A stretch of 64,000 bases of DNA from Syngnathus acus (Eukaryota > Chordata > Actinopteri > Syngnathiformes > Syngnathidae): assembly GCF_901709675.1 (NCBI RefSeq), contig NC_051093.1, forward strand, positions 3,493,053-3,557,052. Reading direction: 5' to 3'. This document shows positions 34,161 through 45,120 of this stretch, piece after piece (position 1 is the stretch's first letter; every line of letters starts with the position of its first letter). Position numbers and translations under genes: made by a program. The notes beneath the pieces were generated by a model, which saw only the letters and a list, made by a program, of their open reading frames with translations, searched no databases and was not told where the DNA came from.

Positions 34161-35433
34161 AGGCAGGAAGTAACAAATTGAGTAGCTCCCCAGATAGCAT
34201 ACTGTGGCATGACCACATGTCGGAGTCTACTGAACTCAGAACTCATTTACAATGCAGATAAAATCTTAGGACAATCTGCTTCGGTGCAGCTGTACTTCTG
34301 AGCTGCTGTTTTGGTTAGCAACTGCGTTATACGAGTGTCTATGAACTGATTACGGAGGACTACGGGGTCATGTGCTGTAGACAAATATTCAAACGTGAAA
34401 TACAGTTTAGGGTTCTCTGATGCTTTGTTTCACATCAGCATCCTTCCCCATAAACTGAATTGAACTACTTAGTACACAGGAGGGATTTTAGGGTCATCAT
34501 GACAACGTGACAAACACACACACACCACAGTGCCATTTAATATAAAGTGTACCTCTTGAATCAGCACAAGTGGAACAACACGCAAGGCCCAAAGAATATA
34601 CTGTAGTTGGCTCCTCGCTAGTTTTACCAGTTCTCAGATCAATGCAATGTGCATTTAAAGGGAGAAAATGTGTATTGTACATGGTTAGTGTGTTTGTATA
34701 GGTTCTTTCAGTTCAAGTGTTTGTCACGCCATGCTTATTTCATAATAGAGATCACCTTTTAATATAATGGGAATGCTGTATGGGCTGGTGTCTTTCTAAG
34801 GACGTGTTTCCTCACACCGACTACAGAAAGAACGGTATTACTAATTGTAATTTTATTCTGTAACATATTTTTAACAGGAGAAACTCGAACTACATTGGTT
34901 ATTTACATATTTATTTGTTATGTAAATCATATTTATAAGTGCTATTTTTTTTTTGCAGAGAAGTGATTCTTTGTAAAATTGTAAATACATGGCTGTTTTT
35001 TCCCCTCTTTGTGTTGACTGCATGTCTTTGTATTAGACCCAAAAGAAACGACACAAAATATAAATACAACGGGAAAAAAAACCCTGCTCTCCTATTTTTT
35101 GATGATCCACCTCAAATACATATTAATTTTATGAATTATAGCTTTTTTTTTTTACCTTGTCAGAGAAATTTGAGATCAGTAAATGACCACCAAAGGATTA
35201 CCAGCGTAAAAACGTACAGATAGTAAGACTTTTTGAATTGAAGTTTTTAAGAATTTGGCCCATCACCCTAGGTCGTAATTGAATGAGTTCCCTCCAAGTT
35301 GTTGAGCTGTTAGCTTATTAGCCAGAGAATTTTGCCATGCACTGGTATAATAGTTTTATGCAGGCTAAAACGGTTGCTAATGAGGTGTTAGTTAGCGCTG
35401 GTGTGTTAGCTAGGTACCGTGACAATTAATAAA
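34161..35433 (+). other. Possible extended notum 3' UTR
   Basis: AT-rich sequence with AU-rich pentamers near 34905 and a Pumilio-like TGTAAATA at about 34979-34986. A second AATAAA is at 35428-35433, followed by a GT-rich stretch that would suit a downstream cleavage element. No coding frame is recognised. Whether transcripts extend this far is inference. Confidence 0.35.
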
Positions 35434-36660
35434 GGACCTCCATTGTAAAATACACTGGTAGTTGTGGATTTGTATTTCACACATTTCCTGTGGTCCTTCA
35501 AGTTAGCTTCTTCCTGTTGTGTTGGCTTACGTAGCTAGATTTTGATTATTATTCGCTATCGCAGTTAGCACACAAGCTAATAAATTTGGCCTTGGCCACA
35601 CTGTACGTATGTTAGCCGTTAGCATCCTAACAAAACACAGTAAAGTTAATTTTAAAATGCAAAGGATTTTCTCATAACTACAGTGTAGCGAGCTGGAAAA
35701 TGATATGTCCTGTTTTAACTGCGCATTGTTGCTCGACTATTTTGTAGTTTCGCCAAACCGATTTCTGTTTCTATGCAGGGAAAGACTTGCACCTTCAAGC
35801 TGTTTATCTTCACACATTTATGAAAACATAGCAGCAGTGTGAGCAATTTCTTGATAGGATTTCTCTGTACTCAATGTCAATTCAACAAGGAAGACTACAA
35901 ATATCACAAGTACGGTAAGTATTTTTGGAAACTACTAATTCACGTTCAACTTCCTAGCTCAAATCTATCACTGCTTCTGTGTAATTTTCCCGTTGGATCG
36001 TGTGTAATTTCTGTCTCTAATGGGCGTCTCGGCCTTCCGCCCTGTCATTACACGGTGTATAAATGCCAGTTCCTTATGGCAGGAGCTCTGACTCAGCCTC
36101 CCAAGAAAGACGACTCCCCTACCGCCTGCCACATGTAGCCTCCCACACTGCTGTGGAATACAGAGCCGCTATTTATAGTGCTAGCCGGGGGCCTGCAACC
36201 CTGGGCATGGCTGCAACTTTCATTTAAACAGCCATCCTGAGCTATACACCACGACACGCGGTCAGACGAAAGACAAACGGCGACGAAGTAGGACGACCAA
36301 ATTTTCAGAGTTTTTCAATGGCGGGCTACAAAGAGGACGTAGAGGAACTTGACTGACAGGACCACAAACATCTGCACCTGTTTGTCAATGAAGGCTATTG
36401 TTGGATTCACCGATATGATCCGAGGAAGGCTTACGGAACAGGACTGACCTTGAAATGCACTGGAGAAGTTTTTAGGAGAGCAAGCCAAGAAAGATTTTGA
36501 TGGCCAGACTTTGACAAACCTCAAGGTATTTGATGCCTCTGCTGTATTACTTAAAGACAAGTACAGCAAATCTGAGGTAACTTCTTTTCATTTTACTCGA
36601 CATACTGTAAGTCACAGAGTAAAGGCTTCTTGAGAGTGAAGTTGTAATGCCAGCTCTGGG
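35434..36660. other. Spacer between notum and myadml2
   Basis: No gene is recognised. The right half (36140-36400) holds muscle-type motifs listed separately. A run rich in GTTAGC/GCTAAC lies at about 35300-35640. Confidence 0.6.
36140..36400 (+). promoter_or_regulatory. Candidate muscle enhancer upstream of myadml2
   Basis: CTATTTATAG at 36169-36178 is a perfect MEF2 consensus (CTAWWWWTAG). A TEAD/MCAT-like GGAAT is at 36155-36159, and E-boxes CATCTG and CACCTG occur at about 36369-36380. The cluster lies about 380-600 bp before the myadml2 start. MYADML2 expression in skeletal muscle is recalled from general knowledge, so enhancer function is inference. Confidence 0.45.
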
Positions 36661-36697
36661 GGAAACAAACTTCAGACCCTTGTAATTAGGGTCTACC

Positions 36698-36705
36698 TAT
36701 AAAAG
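36698..36705 (+). promoter_or_regulatory. myadml2 TATA box
   Basis: TATAAAAG, a consensus TATA box, predicts a transcription start near 36728, about 50 bp before the start codon. It supports an intronless transcript. Confidence 0.65.
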
Positions 36706-36777
36706 GCAACCAAGAACGAGGCTGAGGCTGTTCCCGGAAGGATTTTAACTGTTATCGTGGTCCAACGCTCATACGTG

Positions 36778-37689
36778 ATGGATGCTCACGGTGGACACTA
36801 CCTGGATAAAAAGGCCGTATTGTCACCTTTAGGTGCGGCGCGAATGTGCCAACTGCTCTTTGGCTCGGCCATCATCGCCCTTGTGTCGCACAACGCAGGC
36901 TACAGCGCCACCTATGGATACTTCTGCATGTTTACGTGGTGCTTCTGCTTTGCTGTCACCCTGGTGATATTCAGCTTGGACATCACGCGACTCCATGTCT
37001 GCATGCCCATCTCGTGGGACAACTTGACGGTGGCTTTCGCCATGCTGGCGACACTCATGTATATCACTGCCTCCGTGGTGTACCCCGTCTACTTCCTGGA
37101 TGTGGACTGCCCCGACGAAGGCTGTGAGGAGCAAGCCTACCGCATTGCCGTGACCGTCGTCTCCAGCGTCTGCGTCTTCCCGTACGCCGCCGAAGTGTTC
37201 ATAACTCGTGCCAAACCGGGCGCCGTGGTGGGATACATGGCAACGGTGTCCGGTCTACTTAAGGTGGTCCAGGGATTTGTGGCATGCATTATTTTCGGAG
37301 CGCTGGACAATTACAGCGAGTACGAAAACTACGCGGCCACTGAGTACTGTGTGGTGGTGTACAGTCTGTGCTTCTCCATAACTGTGCTTGTGATCATGGT
37401 GACAATATCTGGCAGGACGTCTTCCCTACGGTTCGCCTTTGATCGCTTCGTCGTCGTCTACACCTTCATGGCTGTGATTCTCTACCTCAGCACCGCACTG
37501 GTTTGGCCCATCTTCAGCTTTGATAAGAAGTACAGCGTGACGATGCGTCCGGAGGTGTGTCCGCGTGGAAAATGCCCTTGGGACAGCAAGATGGTGGTAG
37601 CCGTGTTCACCAACGTCAACCTCATTCTTTACTTTGTTGACCTGATCTACTCACAAAGGATTCGCTTCATCTCCAATGCTGCTGTCTGA
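36778..37689 (+). CDS. myadml2: Myeloid-associated differentiation marker-like 2
   Basis: A single uninterrupted frame encodes 303 aa. The in-frame ATG at 36757 would add seven residues, but the ATG at 36778 (MDAHGGHYLD) aligns with the family's usual start, so I chose it. Eight hydrophobic segments at about 22-38, 45-66, 84-106, 123-143, 157-177, 188-210, 224-246 and 271-291 form two MARVEL domains. Family-diagnostic stretches are YMATVSGLLKVVQGFVACII (153-172), FDRFVVVYTF (221-230), CPWDSKMVVAVFT (266-278) and YSQRIRF near the C-terminus. Human MYADML2 is 307 aa by memory. MARVEL proteins sit in cholesterol-rich membrane regions; the exact role of this member is not known. It lies downstream of notum on the same strand, as recalled for human. 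Confidence 0.94.
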   Translation: MDAHGGHYLDKKAVLSPLGAARMCQLLFGSAIIALVSHNAGYSATYGYFCMFTWCFCFAVTLVIFSLDITRLHVCMPISWDNLTVAFAMLATLMYITASVVYPVYFLDVDCPDEGCEEQAYRIAVTVVSSVCVFPYAAEVFITRAKPGAVVGYMATVSGLLKVVQGFVACIIFGALDNYSEYENYAATEYCVVVYSLCFSITVLVIMVTISGRTSSLRFAFDRFVVVYTFMAVILYLSTALVWPIFSFDKKYSVTMRPEVCPRGKCPWDSKMVVAVFTNVNLILYFVDLIYSQRIRFISNAAV

Positions 37690-37961
37690 ATGTCCATATC
37701 AGATATTTGTTAGGATCATTCTTTTTCATCTGCTGACTATGCCCACTGCCAAGAAGGGGGATGTGACATCGTGACAATCGGGCCAAATTTGAAAGTCTTG
37801 CAAGCTGATGTCTCGGATAGATTTTCCTGACAGATTATTAAGAATTCATATTTGAGACTCTTTTGTGATTAAGGGCTATATAAATACATTTCAATTGATT
37901 TCATTTGAAAGATTTTACCTGATTCTCACGCTGGTTACGCTAAGTGCTTGTTAACGTGTCT

Positions 37962-37967
37962 AATAAA
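37962..37967 (+). other. Probable myadml2 polyadenylation signal
   Basis: AATAAA, 272 bp after the stop codon, followed within about 30 bp by TTGTTTGTATTGGTCTGG, a GT-rich element suited to cleavage. Confidence 0.6.
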
Positions 37968-38699
37968 TTGATAAGTTTATTGATACTCATTCAGCTTGTT
38001 TGTATTGGTCTGGATGCTGCTTCTCACAGCTCAGTGTTTATTACATAACCATACCGCACATAATTGTTGCCTTGGTAATGATTACAATATCAGTATTGCG
38101 CCATTACGGCTAAGTTTGAACAAATGTATGTAATTGTAAAACTAAAGGCATATCTCGTTTGGATGTACACATAATACTTTGCACTGAGCCTTTTCCATTC
38201 AGGCTCCCTCATCATTTTTCTGTAACCCTTCTGTCAAACTTTCATATTAGCATCATTTTTTTCTGCTATCCACTGAATGTTTACGCTATTGTGTTTCTGA
38301 ATGCAGTCGATTGTCTATATTATTAATTTGAGTATTTATATAACCATTTGCTTCTCTGTAGGGTATTTGTCAATACCAATAAATTATAACATTGACAAAG
38401 AACCTGAATCTTTATCATTTATTTGGATTTTTAATGATCTATTCTATTCCAATAATCCGTTCTTAAAATCTTTATTACTATAACGCTACTACGACTACTA
38501 CTACTGCTTTACTATAAAGTAAAAGTAAGTATTGGTGGAATTAATTGTTGCGTACAGTGAGTGTATTTTATTACTTGAATTGATATATTGGTGCAATTTA
38601 TATTTGCTCCTATTGCATTCATGTTGCAGTAAATGCCACGTAGGATTTTATGGTTAGACACAACTTCATAAGGGACTGCCTGGGAAACAAACTTCCATA

Positions 38700-38702
38700 T
38701 TA

Positions 38703-38740
<38 letters not shown>
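38700..38740. repeat. (TA)n microsatellite with T run
   Basis: About 12 TA units (38700-38724) run into 16 T (38725-38740), followed by a G-rich stretch. It looks hypervariable. Confidence 0.9.
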
Positions 38741-40703
38741 GGGAGGGGGGAGATGCTCACAGGCATGTATGTCTGGTTAGGTTGTGTTTGAGTAAATTAG
38801 CAAAACATAATGGTTAGCTTACTAGCTATGGTCAATTTGATAGCATGCTTTGGAAGTGGACACCATTAATTTGATCAACAGAAAATTGATTGGCCATGCA
38901 GTCACTCAGTAAACATGTAACTGGGTTTTGAATCAACTTACCTGTTGAAATGTAAATCATTGCTGACGTTTCAGCTTCCTTTCAAAACATGTACGTCGTG
39001 TAACATCTTTCTTCAAACATTCAAACTATAGCAGTTAGTCATTGGTTCTTCACAAAATCAGCTTTTTTTATCATTTTGTACCAGTTCTTGCAGACTATCA
39101 TGTTTTTTTTTTTTTTTACTAATGTTCTTGCTATCCTTATCATCTTCCATGCCCAAGTTCACTTTCCCATATTCCACGCAAACTCATTTATTTTCTCTCT
39201 CCAACTTCCAAAATGCCGCACATCATTCATTCTTAATCGTACAAAAACCTCCGGCAGTACAAACAAACATCAAGCCGTTCAAGAAAACATCAGGCGGTAG
39301 TTATAATTATAAACCATCATTTAGAGCCCTTGAGCCATATGTATCGTCTACGAATGTTTACAAGTTATTCAAACACATTCCCAAAAAATTCTAAGATAAA
39401 TTGTACAAGTGATTTCTATCTTAGAATATATACTTGTGCATTTGAATCAATGATTGTGTGTACGTAAATACATGCTTGTGCACCCTAATCAATGAAATAT
39501 GAGCATATTGATTTTCTAGCTAACAGGGACTCTGGAACCTATTTTCCACACCACCCAACAATGAGTGCAAAGCCAAAATACAAAGTCGTGCTTCACCCTC
39601 AAGCGATGTCACCTGCACTTACTTGCTGCTGACTCTTTTCACCTTTGGGCACATGAAAAAACAGGAAATTGAAAGCAACAACTTAACTGTTGACAGCTGA
39701 GTACTGAAACGGATTGGCGACTGGAGCCAGACTTGATTTTAAGATCGGGTTAGGGTTTCAAATCAGGGTGATGCAGGATTGTCCGTATTGACGCTTGCAG
39801 AGGAGGATGACACTCTTGGTTCCTTTTTCCGGCAGGCAGATGTCATCCGGCAGCCAGGAGAACAAAATAGTTCAGAATGAACGAAGGCAAATTGAATTCC
39901 CTCCCCGCCAAGTTCTCTGATGGAGAACGGACACGTATCGACAGCGGCGACGGTGGCGCGCTCGCCGCTCGATGATATTAACAGAGAGTGTAAAAAGGCA
40001 CGACGCGGGCAACCGGGAGCGGCCGACATCGTTCCAAATGGACCGCGGGCAAGCGGTGCTTTCCTTTGGCCTATTTGTCTTTGTCCGTCAACGCGCTTGA
40101 CATTGTCCCTTGATCAATAAGCACGCGGCAAAGTAGTCAACATGACTAATGTGCTCATTTAGGACCTTTAGCACTTATTGATTGAGAAGAGACCCGTGTC
40201 CTTGAACTGCACTCACACTTGTTTATATGCAAAGTGCTAATGTTACTTTTTAGCGCTACAACCGCACGATGGCGTGAACTGGTTGTCGGCTGACGCTCGG
40301 CGGGTCCTCAACGGTAATTACAGCCATCCTTGAAGGCTTCTGCTCAATAGCGTGCACGACGCCAAGAACACGACGCCGACGTTTTCGAGCTAGCTGTAGC
40401 CAAGCATGGCAGAAAAAACGTGTGGCGGACATGTCACGGGCTAAACAAGCTCTCGAGCGGGGAATAAATGGCTGACGTTTTCCCCGCTTTGAATGGAGCC
40501 CATTCGTCACCAACGTACGGGCACAAAACAATGCTTTGTGACACACTGATCACTGCAAGCCAAAATATAAAAACAGCCAACAATTGAAATCATCAAACAT
40601 TCTGCTAAAGTATACACACACACACACATATATTATCTGTCTACATGTGTTGCACCACCATTTGTGTTCAAATAGCTCTTGTTTCAACAACAGTGAAGCG
40701 TAA

Positions 40704-40731
40704 TGTTAACATGTCACTGTTAACATGTCAC
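40704..40731. repeat. Perfect 14-bp tandem duplication
   Basis: TGTTAACATGTCAC occurs twice in direct succession. Confidence 0.85.
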
Positions 40732-41724
40732 TGGCTAATTTCAACGAGGGTCAAAACAAGATGTAATTTTTTTTTTTTTTATCGTGTGAGACAGCAATCA
40801 ACCTTGAGAAGCTTCCGCAGTCAATTTCACTCGCGAGCGAAAAGCTCATTTCCTTGCTATTCATTCCCTTTGTGGCGTGACCTCTGTGGACCCCAAATTG
40901 GACCCAGCTGGGGCCCCTAGGATGCGCACCCTTCGCACATTGCAGCACTCTCTGAGATGCAAACATTACATCTCCGTCTGCACCGAGACGTTTCGGTCGG
41001 GTCTGGACCGGACAGCTTTATTTAATCTGCAAGTTGCCAGCTCGCTCGTAGCACAGCGGGTGCTCGCTTATTCAATCTGCTGGGGCATCGGACCGGGCGG
41101 GCAATGTCATTATAGATGTGTGTGCGTGTTGCTGTGTGTACACACACCAAAAGAAGCTGAAATCCTTGCATGGCTAGTGCGTCATCATCATTACACTTCT
41201 TGGGTGATGAAAAATGCTCTGCATGATCAAAATCCTGCAAAAAAAACAAAACAAGAGAGAATCCAATTAAAACGTGTAAGGTTGGAATGATATTTCAATA
41301 CATCCAAAAATATCTAGAAAAGACCAGAACAATCCACAGTCACGTCTTGCACTACGCTTTAGCGTGACGACATCTGGGGGAGCGAGTGCTGCGAGCCAGC
41401 GGCCGGGGGTCAAAGGGCGCATCGGACGAGTGCGCGGCGGAATGGAGTTGTTCGGGTTCAGGCCGCCAGCTGGGAATTTATCCAACCGAGATGGGATGGC
41501 GAGCTACTTCTCAGCTGACGTATTTGCACTTACAGATGACAGCGCGCTGAGAAAAATGGACTCTAATGAGCTTCAAAGGGGAGAACTGAACCTTTTGTTT
41601 CCCCAAACTTGTGTGAATATGATGGAAACAGACAGGATAAAAGGGTAATTAAATTATTAGTTAAATTAAACTAGCCATCTTCAATGACATGTCCCCTTTG
41701 CCTGCAGCAAAAATATACTCTTCA

Positions 41725-41757
41725 AAATAAAAATAAATAAAAATAAATAAATAAATA
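41725..41757. repeat. (AAAT)n tetranucleotide array
   Basis: Imperfect AAAT/AAAAT repeats over about 33 bp. Confidence 0.85.
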
Positions 41758-42069
41758 CGGGTAAATCTAATGCTAGCGTTATGAAGATTTGACGGTGAAC
41801 ATCTGGAACAATTCAATTGGTATTTCTATTTTTGTCGGGATACAGACGCTTCTTTTCCCCATTGACAGACAGAATATGAATTGAATATTTATTGTCTTCT
41901 TCAGATAGTTTCTTGACTCTCGGCCTTGGCCCAGATGAATATTGTCCGTATTGTCCTCGCCAATAAAGATTTTTTTTTTTGTCAGTGTTACGCACTTATA
42001 AGAAAATATAACATCGAATAAATTCCTTCACAGTTGTCAGGCACGTCCTTGTGCCTATTCTAACATCCT

Positions 42070-42083
42070 CCAGCAGATGGCAG
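42070..42083 (+). promoter_or_regulatory. CTCF-like motif
   Basis: CCAGCAGATGGCAG fits the CTCF core well. It stands alone, midway between myadml2 and the sulfotransferase gene. Confidence 0.4.
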
Positions 42084-43330
42084 TATGTTAACAGTCGATT
42101 TGTTTCCCACGTCTCCTCCACAGGTGATAGATGAGCCCACAGTGCTCCGCCAACAGTGAAGCAGCACTTTTAATCCGGTTCAGATTTACGATGTCAACAG
42201 CGGCAAAAGTCGCCATTGCTTTTCGTCTGTGATCAAATTGAAGGCGTGTGTGGATGTTAAATAAAGAGAGGACGGAGGGGGGGCTGTATGGGCGGTGTCG
42301 GGTTTTCTCATATTGGCGCGTGATTCATGCCTGCAGGCTTTGATTGAGGAGGAAGATGCAAGGTGAGCTGATAACAAGCACTCCGTCAAGGCAGGAATGA
42401 ATCGGAAGACCGAGTGGTCATGACAAAGTTGAAATTGTAACTTGCAACAACAACAACAAAAGGTGATCAGACGCAACATGGATGCACTGCACTCTCATTT
42501 TCATAACAGACCACAATTTACTTAACATGTCGGCTAAATGAGCTTACGGGGAGCCAATTAGACAAGTGAAGCATGTCCATGGTGGGTCAACAATGATAAA
42601 TTAAGAAAAAAAAAAGAGAGGAAAGACTTAGCCAGGATTTAAACTGCATGCTTCAAGTGACACAATCACAAATCTGGGCTCTCCTGGGCCACAATTGGCA
42701 CATGTTTCATTTAATTTCCTTCATGCTAGCATTTATTTAAAAGAATGCATGAAATGCTAGCAGGGAATTTGTTTGGAGAGAGTCACGAGAGTCGAGGGAG
42801 GGGTAAAGTGAGATTTATTCAAATCTTGCTAGCAGGTTCCAGACTACAAAATCTACCTTTGATATTTGGATTATTTATGAATGAATGTTGTCGTCAATTC
42901 AATGCAACTTGGCTATCCATGAGTTGTTTTACGTCTTCCGTAAATTTAAAATCTCTTTGGAATGTGTCAATATATGCAAATTGACAATTGAAAAAAATAT
43001 CACATGGGAAGCGGCCACTTGGACCAGCAGTGTCACTCCAGCTTTAGAGACGTGTAAGATTTAGACGGGGCGAGCCGAAGATTTAACGTCCTGTCTCCAC
43101 TCTAAACTTTGGCCATCCTGTCGCACGGCATGCGCATAAATCTGCCAGAGTGACGCATGGGGGAAGGTTCCTGCCGAGGAGCACGGCCTTAATGGCGTAC
43201 GCATCAGTGCCAAGACACTCCTGCCGGGAGAGGAGCGCGAATGGGAACACGAGGGCAGCTGCTCAAATTCAATAGCCTCGAAAACAAATCCAGCAACCCA
43301 TGCGAGTCTGCTTAATTGAATGTTAACGTG

Positions 43331-43410
43331 CCCTGTGATTGACCGGCGACCAGTCCTAGGTGTGCCCTGTCTCTCTTGCTTCCCAATGAGGTCAAGAATG
43401 AATCCATCAA
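43331..43410 (+). repeat. Teleost interspersed repeat fragment
   Basis: GTGCCCTGTGATTGACCGGC, then GACCAGTCCTAGGTGTGCCC and AATGAATCCATCA, match successive parts of the repeat family also seen at 14561 and 27726. Confidence 0.5.
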
Positions 43411-44071
43411 TTTCTACATCATTTCGTGCAACGTAAATGGTATTTTAATCTTCCGGAGTGCCCCAGGGCTCCGCTCTCTGCACTTTTACTTGCGCTCATT
43501 GGCTCAGGCTCAAAGTGGTTAAGGTGGAGGGATAAATGTGACTGATACTCTGTGAATCCTGCTGCCGGGTGGTGTTTGTGAGAAATCCACCGGTGGGTCG
43601 GAAGCCGGTTGCCGCATAAGCACTTCAACCGCTCAAAGATCATAAAGCAGTGGGCGGCTTTATTGATTTTGAGGCCTTTATCGGTGTTTCCACATGGCCG
43701 GTGGACGGACGCAGTCGTCATCTTTTATGTGTACGCCGAGAACGGGCCTGCAGAAACAAGAGGTGTCGCCGCCCGAGCTCAAATGTGTCATTTCTGCCTG
43801 GATTTTCCCATTTGCGCTCGTGATTCAGAGCGGCTATCGCGGCGTGTTCATCAGTGCCCTGAAATCAATGCGGACCCCAATGCACTCCAATTTCTCTAAA
43901 TCAATTTCCATTCATGAGAGAAACGCATGAGGCTGCAAAAGGTTTGTTGATATGATTTTTTTTTTTTTTGGTCTTTGCTCCGCTCACAATTTCTGTCCAT
44001 TTTATTAGTCTTATTGAAGCTGGCGTTTTTGGTGCGAAGACAATTGTTGGGGCAGCAACCAATTTAGCGCG

Positions 44072-44089
44072 ACACACACACACACACAC
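44072..44089. repeat. (AC)9 microsatellite
   Basis: Uninterrupted AC dinucleotides. Confidence 0.9.
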
Positions 44090-44459
44090 TGATAATGATC
44101 CAATTTTGAGACACATTTTCTCAGGATTGTCATATGTCTAAAAAAAAACTCTTATTATTAAAGGATTATTTATTGATGTGGAGTGCGGGAGTGATTTTTT
44201 TTCCCCCTTGCTTGGAACACCATCAGTCAAAAACGTCTAATGTGACTGAACGTAACTGTGATTTCAACCAAAGTGACAAGTGGGTAATTTTCATCCTTTG
44301 TGTATTTTGACAGAAGACGCTCAGAGAGAGCGAGGGAGCGCTTTAAACTGGGAATCAAAACACGTTTAATACGCTTTCTATTGGGTGTAAAGGTTTGCCG
44401 TACTATTACTCGAGCCGACTCTTCGTTGGCTGGATTGAAACGGTTCAATAACACAAGTT

Positions 44460-45120
44460 CAGGCGCAGGTTAATTACGTGCGCGTGCGTAAATAAACGCA
44501 GGTAGTCGGCCTCCTCACCGTGATTGACTTCCTCGGCGGGCATCGGGGATTAACTTGACCCGCCCTGGATGAGCTGAGCAGCTGTTTGCGCGCGTGCACG
44601 TAATTACGGCAGGGACGCCGCGGCTCAATTTATTGAATACTTCAACTCTGTCATAATTTGATGCCGAGACGCGGCGGCCGTGACTTGTTGTCCCCGCAGC
44701 CCTGCGACAATCAAAGTCTCATTTGTAGCCCCGAATGACTTTGTCGCTCGAAGTTTTCTTGGCGCGGGTGGCCAGATGCTGCGGAATTGAGCCGCGTGCT
44801 TCTTCGCCATCAGCGTCCAGCGCGGCGGGTGATGTGCTCCATCACCGATTTTAACACTTTTCCTCACTTCCTGTTGCAAAGTGGAAATAAAAAGCACATA
44901 AACAGGCGGCGGCGGGAGTGGCGGAGCAACGGGGTGACCGCGAGTGAGCGACCGAGAGCGTCGCCGGCGGCGAGCGTGCAGATGCGCCCGTGTCACAAGG
45001 TAATGGAGGCGCCGGCTCGGCGGCCGATGACAGCGCCGCTGTCAGAGGAAGGCGGCGGGCCAGGCCCGCGGCCCATTCATCACTGCCGCCGCCATCGCCT
45101 TTAGCCATGTGATGAAGGTG
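44460..45120. promoter_or_regulatory. CpG-rich block with inverted homeobox-like repeats
   Basis: This stretch is dense in CpG and GC compared with both sides and contains GCGGCGGC-type runs near 44905 and 45050. Near-inverted arms containing TAATTACGTGC lie at 44471-44488 and, on the other strand, 44588-44607. No coding frame in it is recognisable. It could be a CpG-island promoter of an unrecognised transcript, a distal promoter or an enhancer. Confidence 0.4.

Larger units (their letters stand above)
37968..44459. other. Intergenic region, no gene recognised
   Basis: AT-rich to about 39.7 kb, then mixed. It holds a (TA)n-T tract, a 14-bp tandem duplication at 40704-40731, an (AAAT)n array and a CTCF-like site at 42070. 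No open frame resembles a known protein. Confidence 0.6.

Noticed and set aside
36757-36777. Upstream ATG adding seven residues to myadml2
   Set aside because: Possible, but the internal ATG at 36778 aligns with the usual family start.
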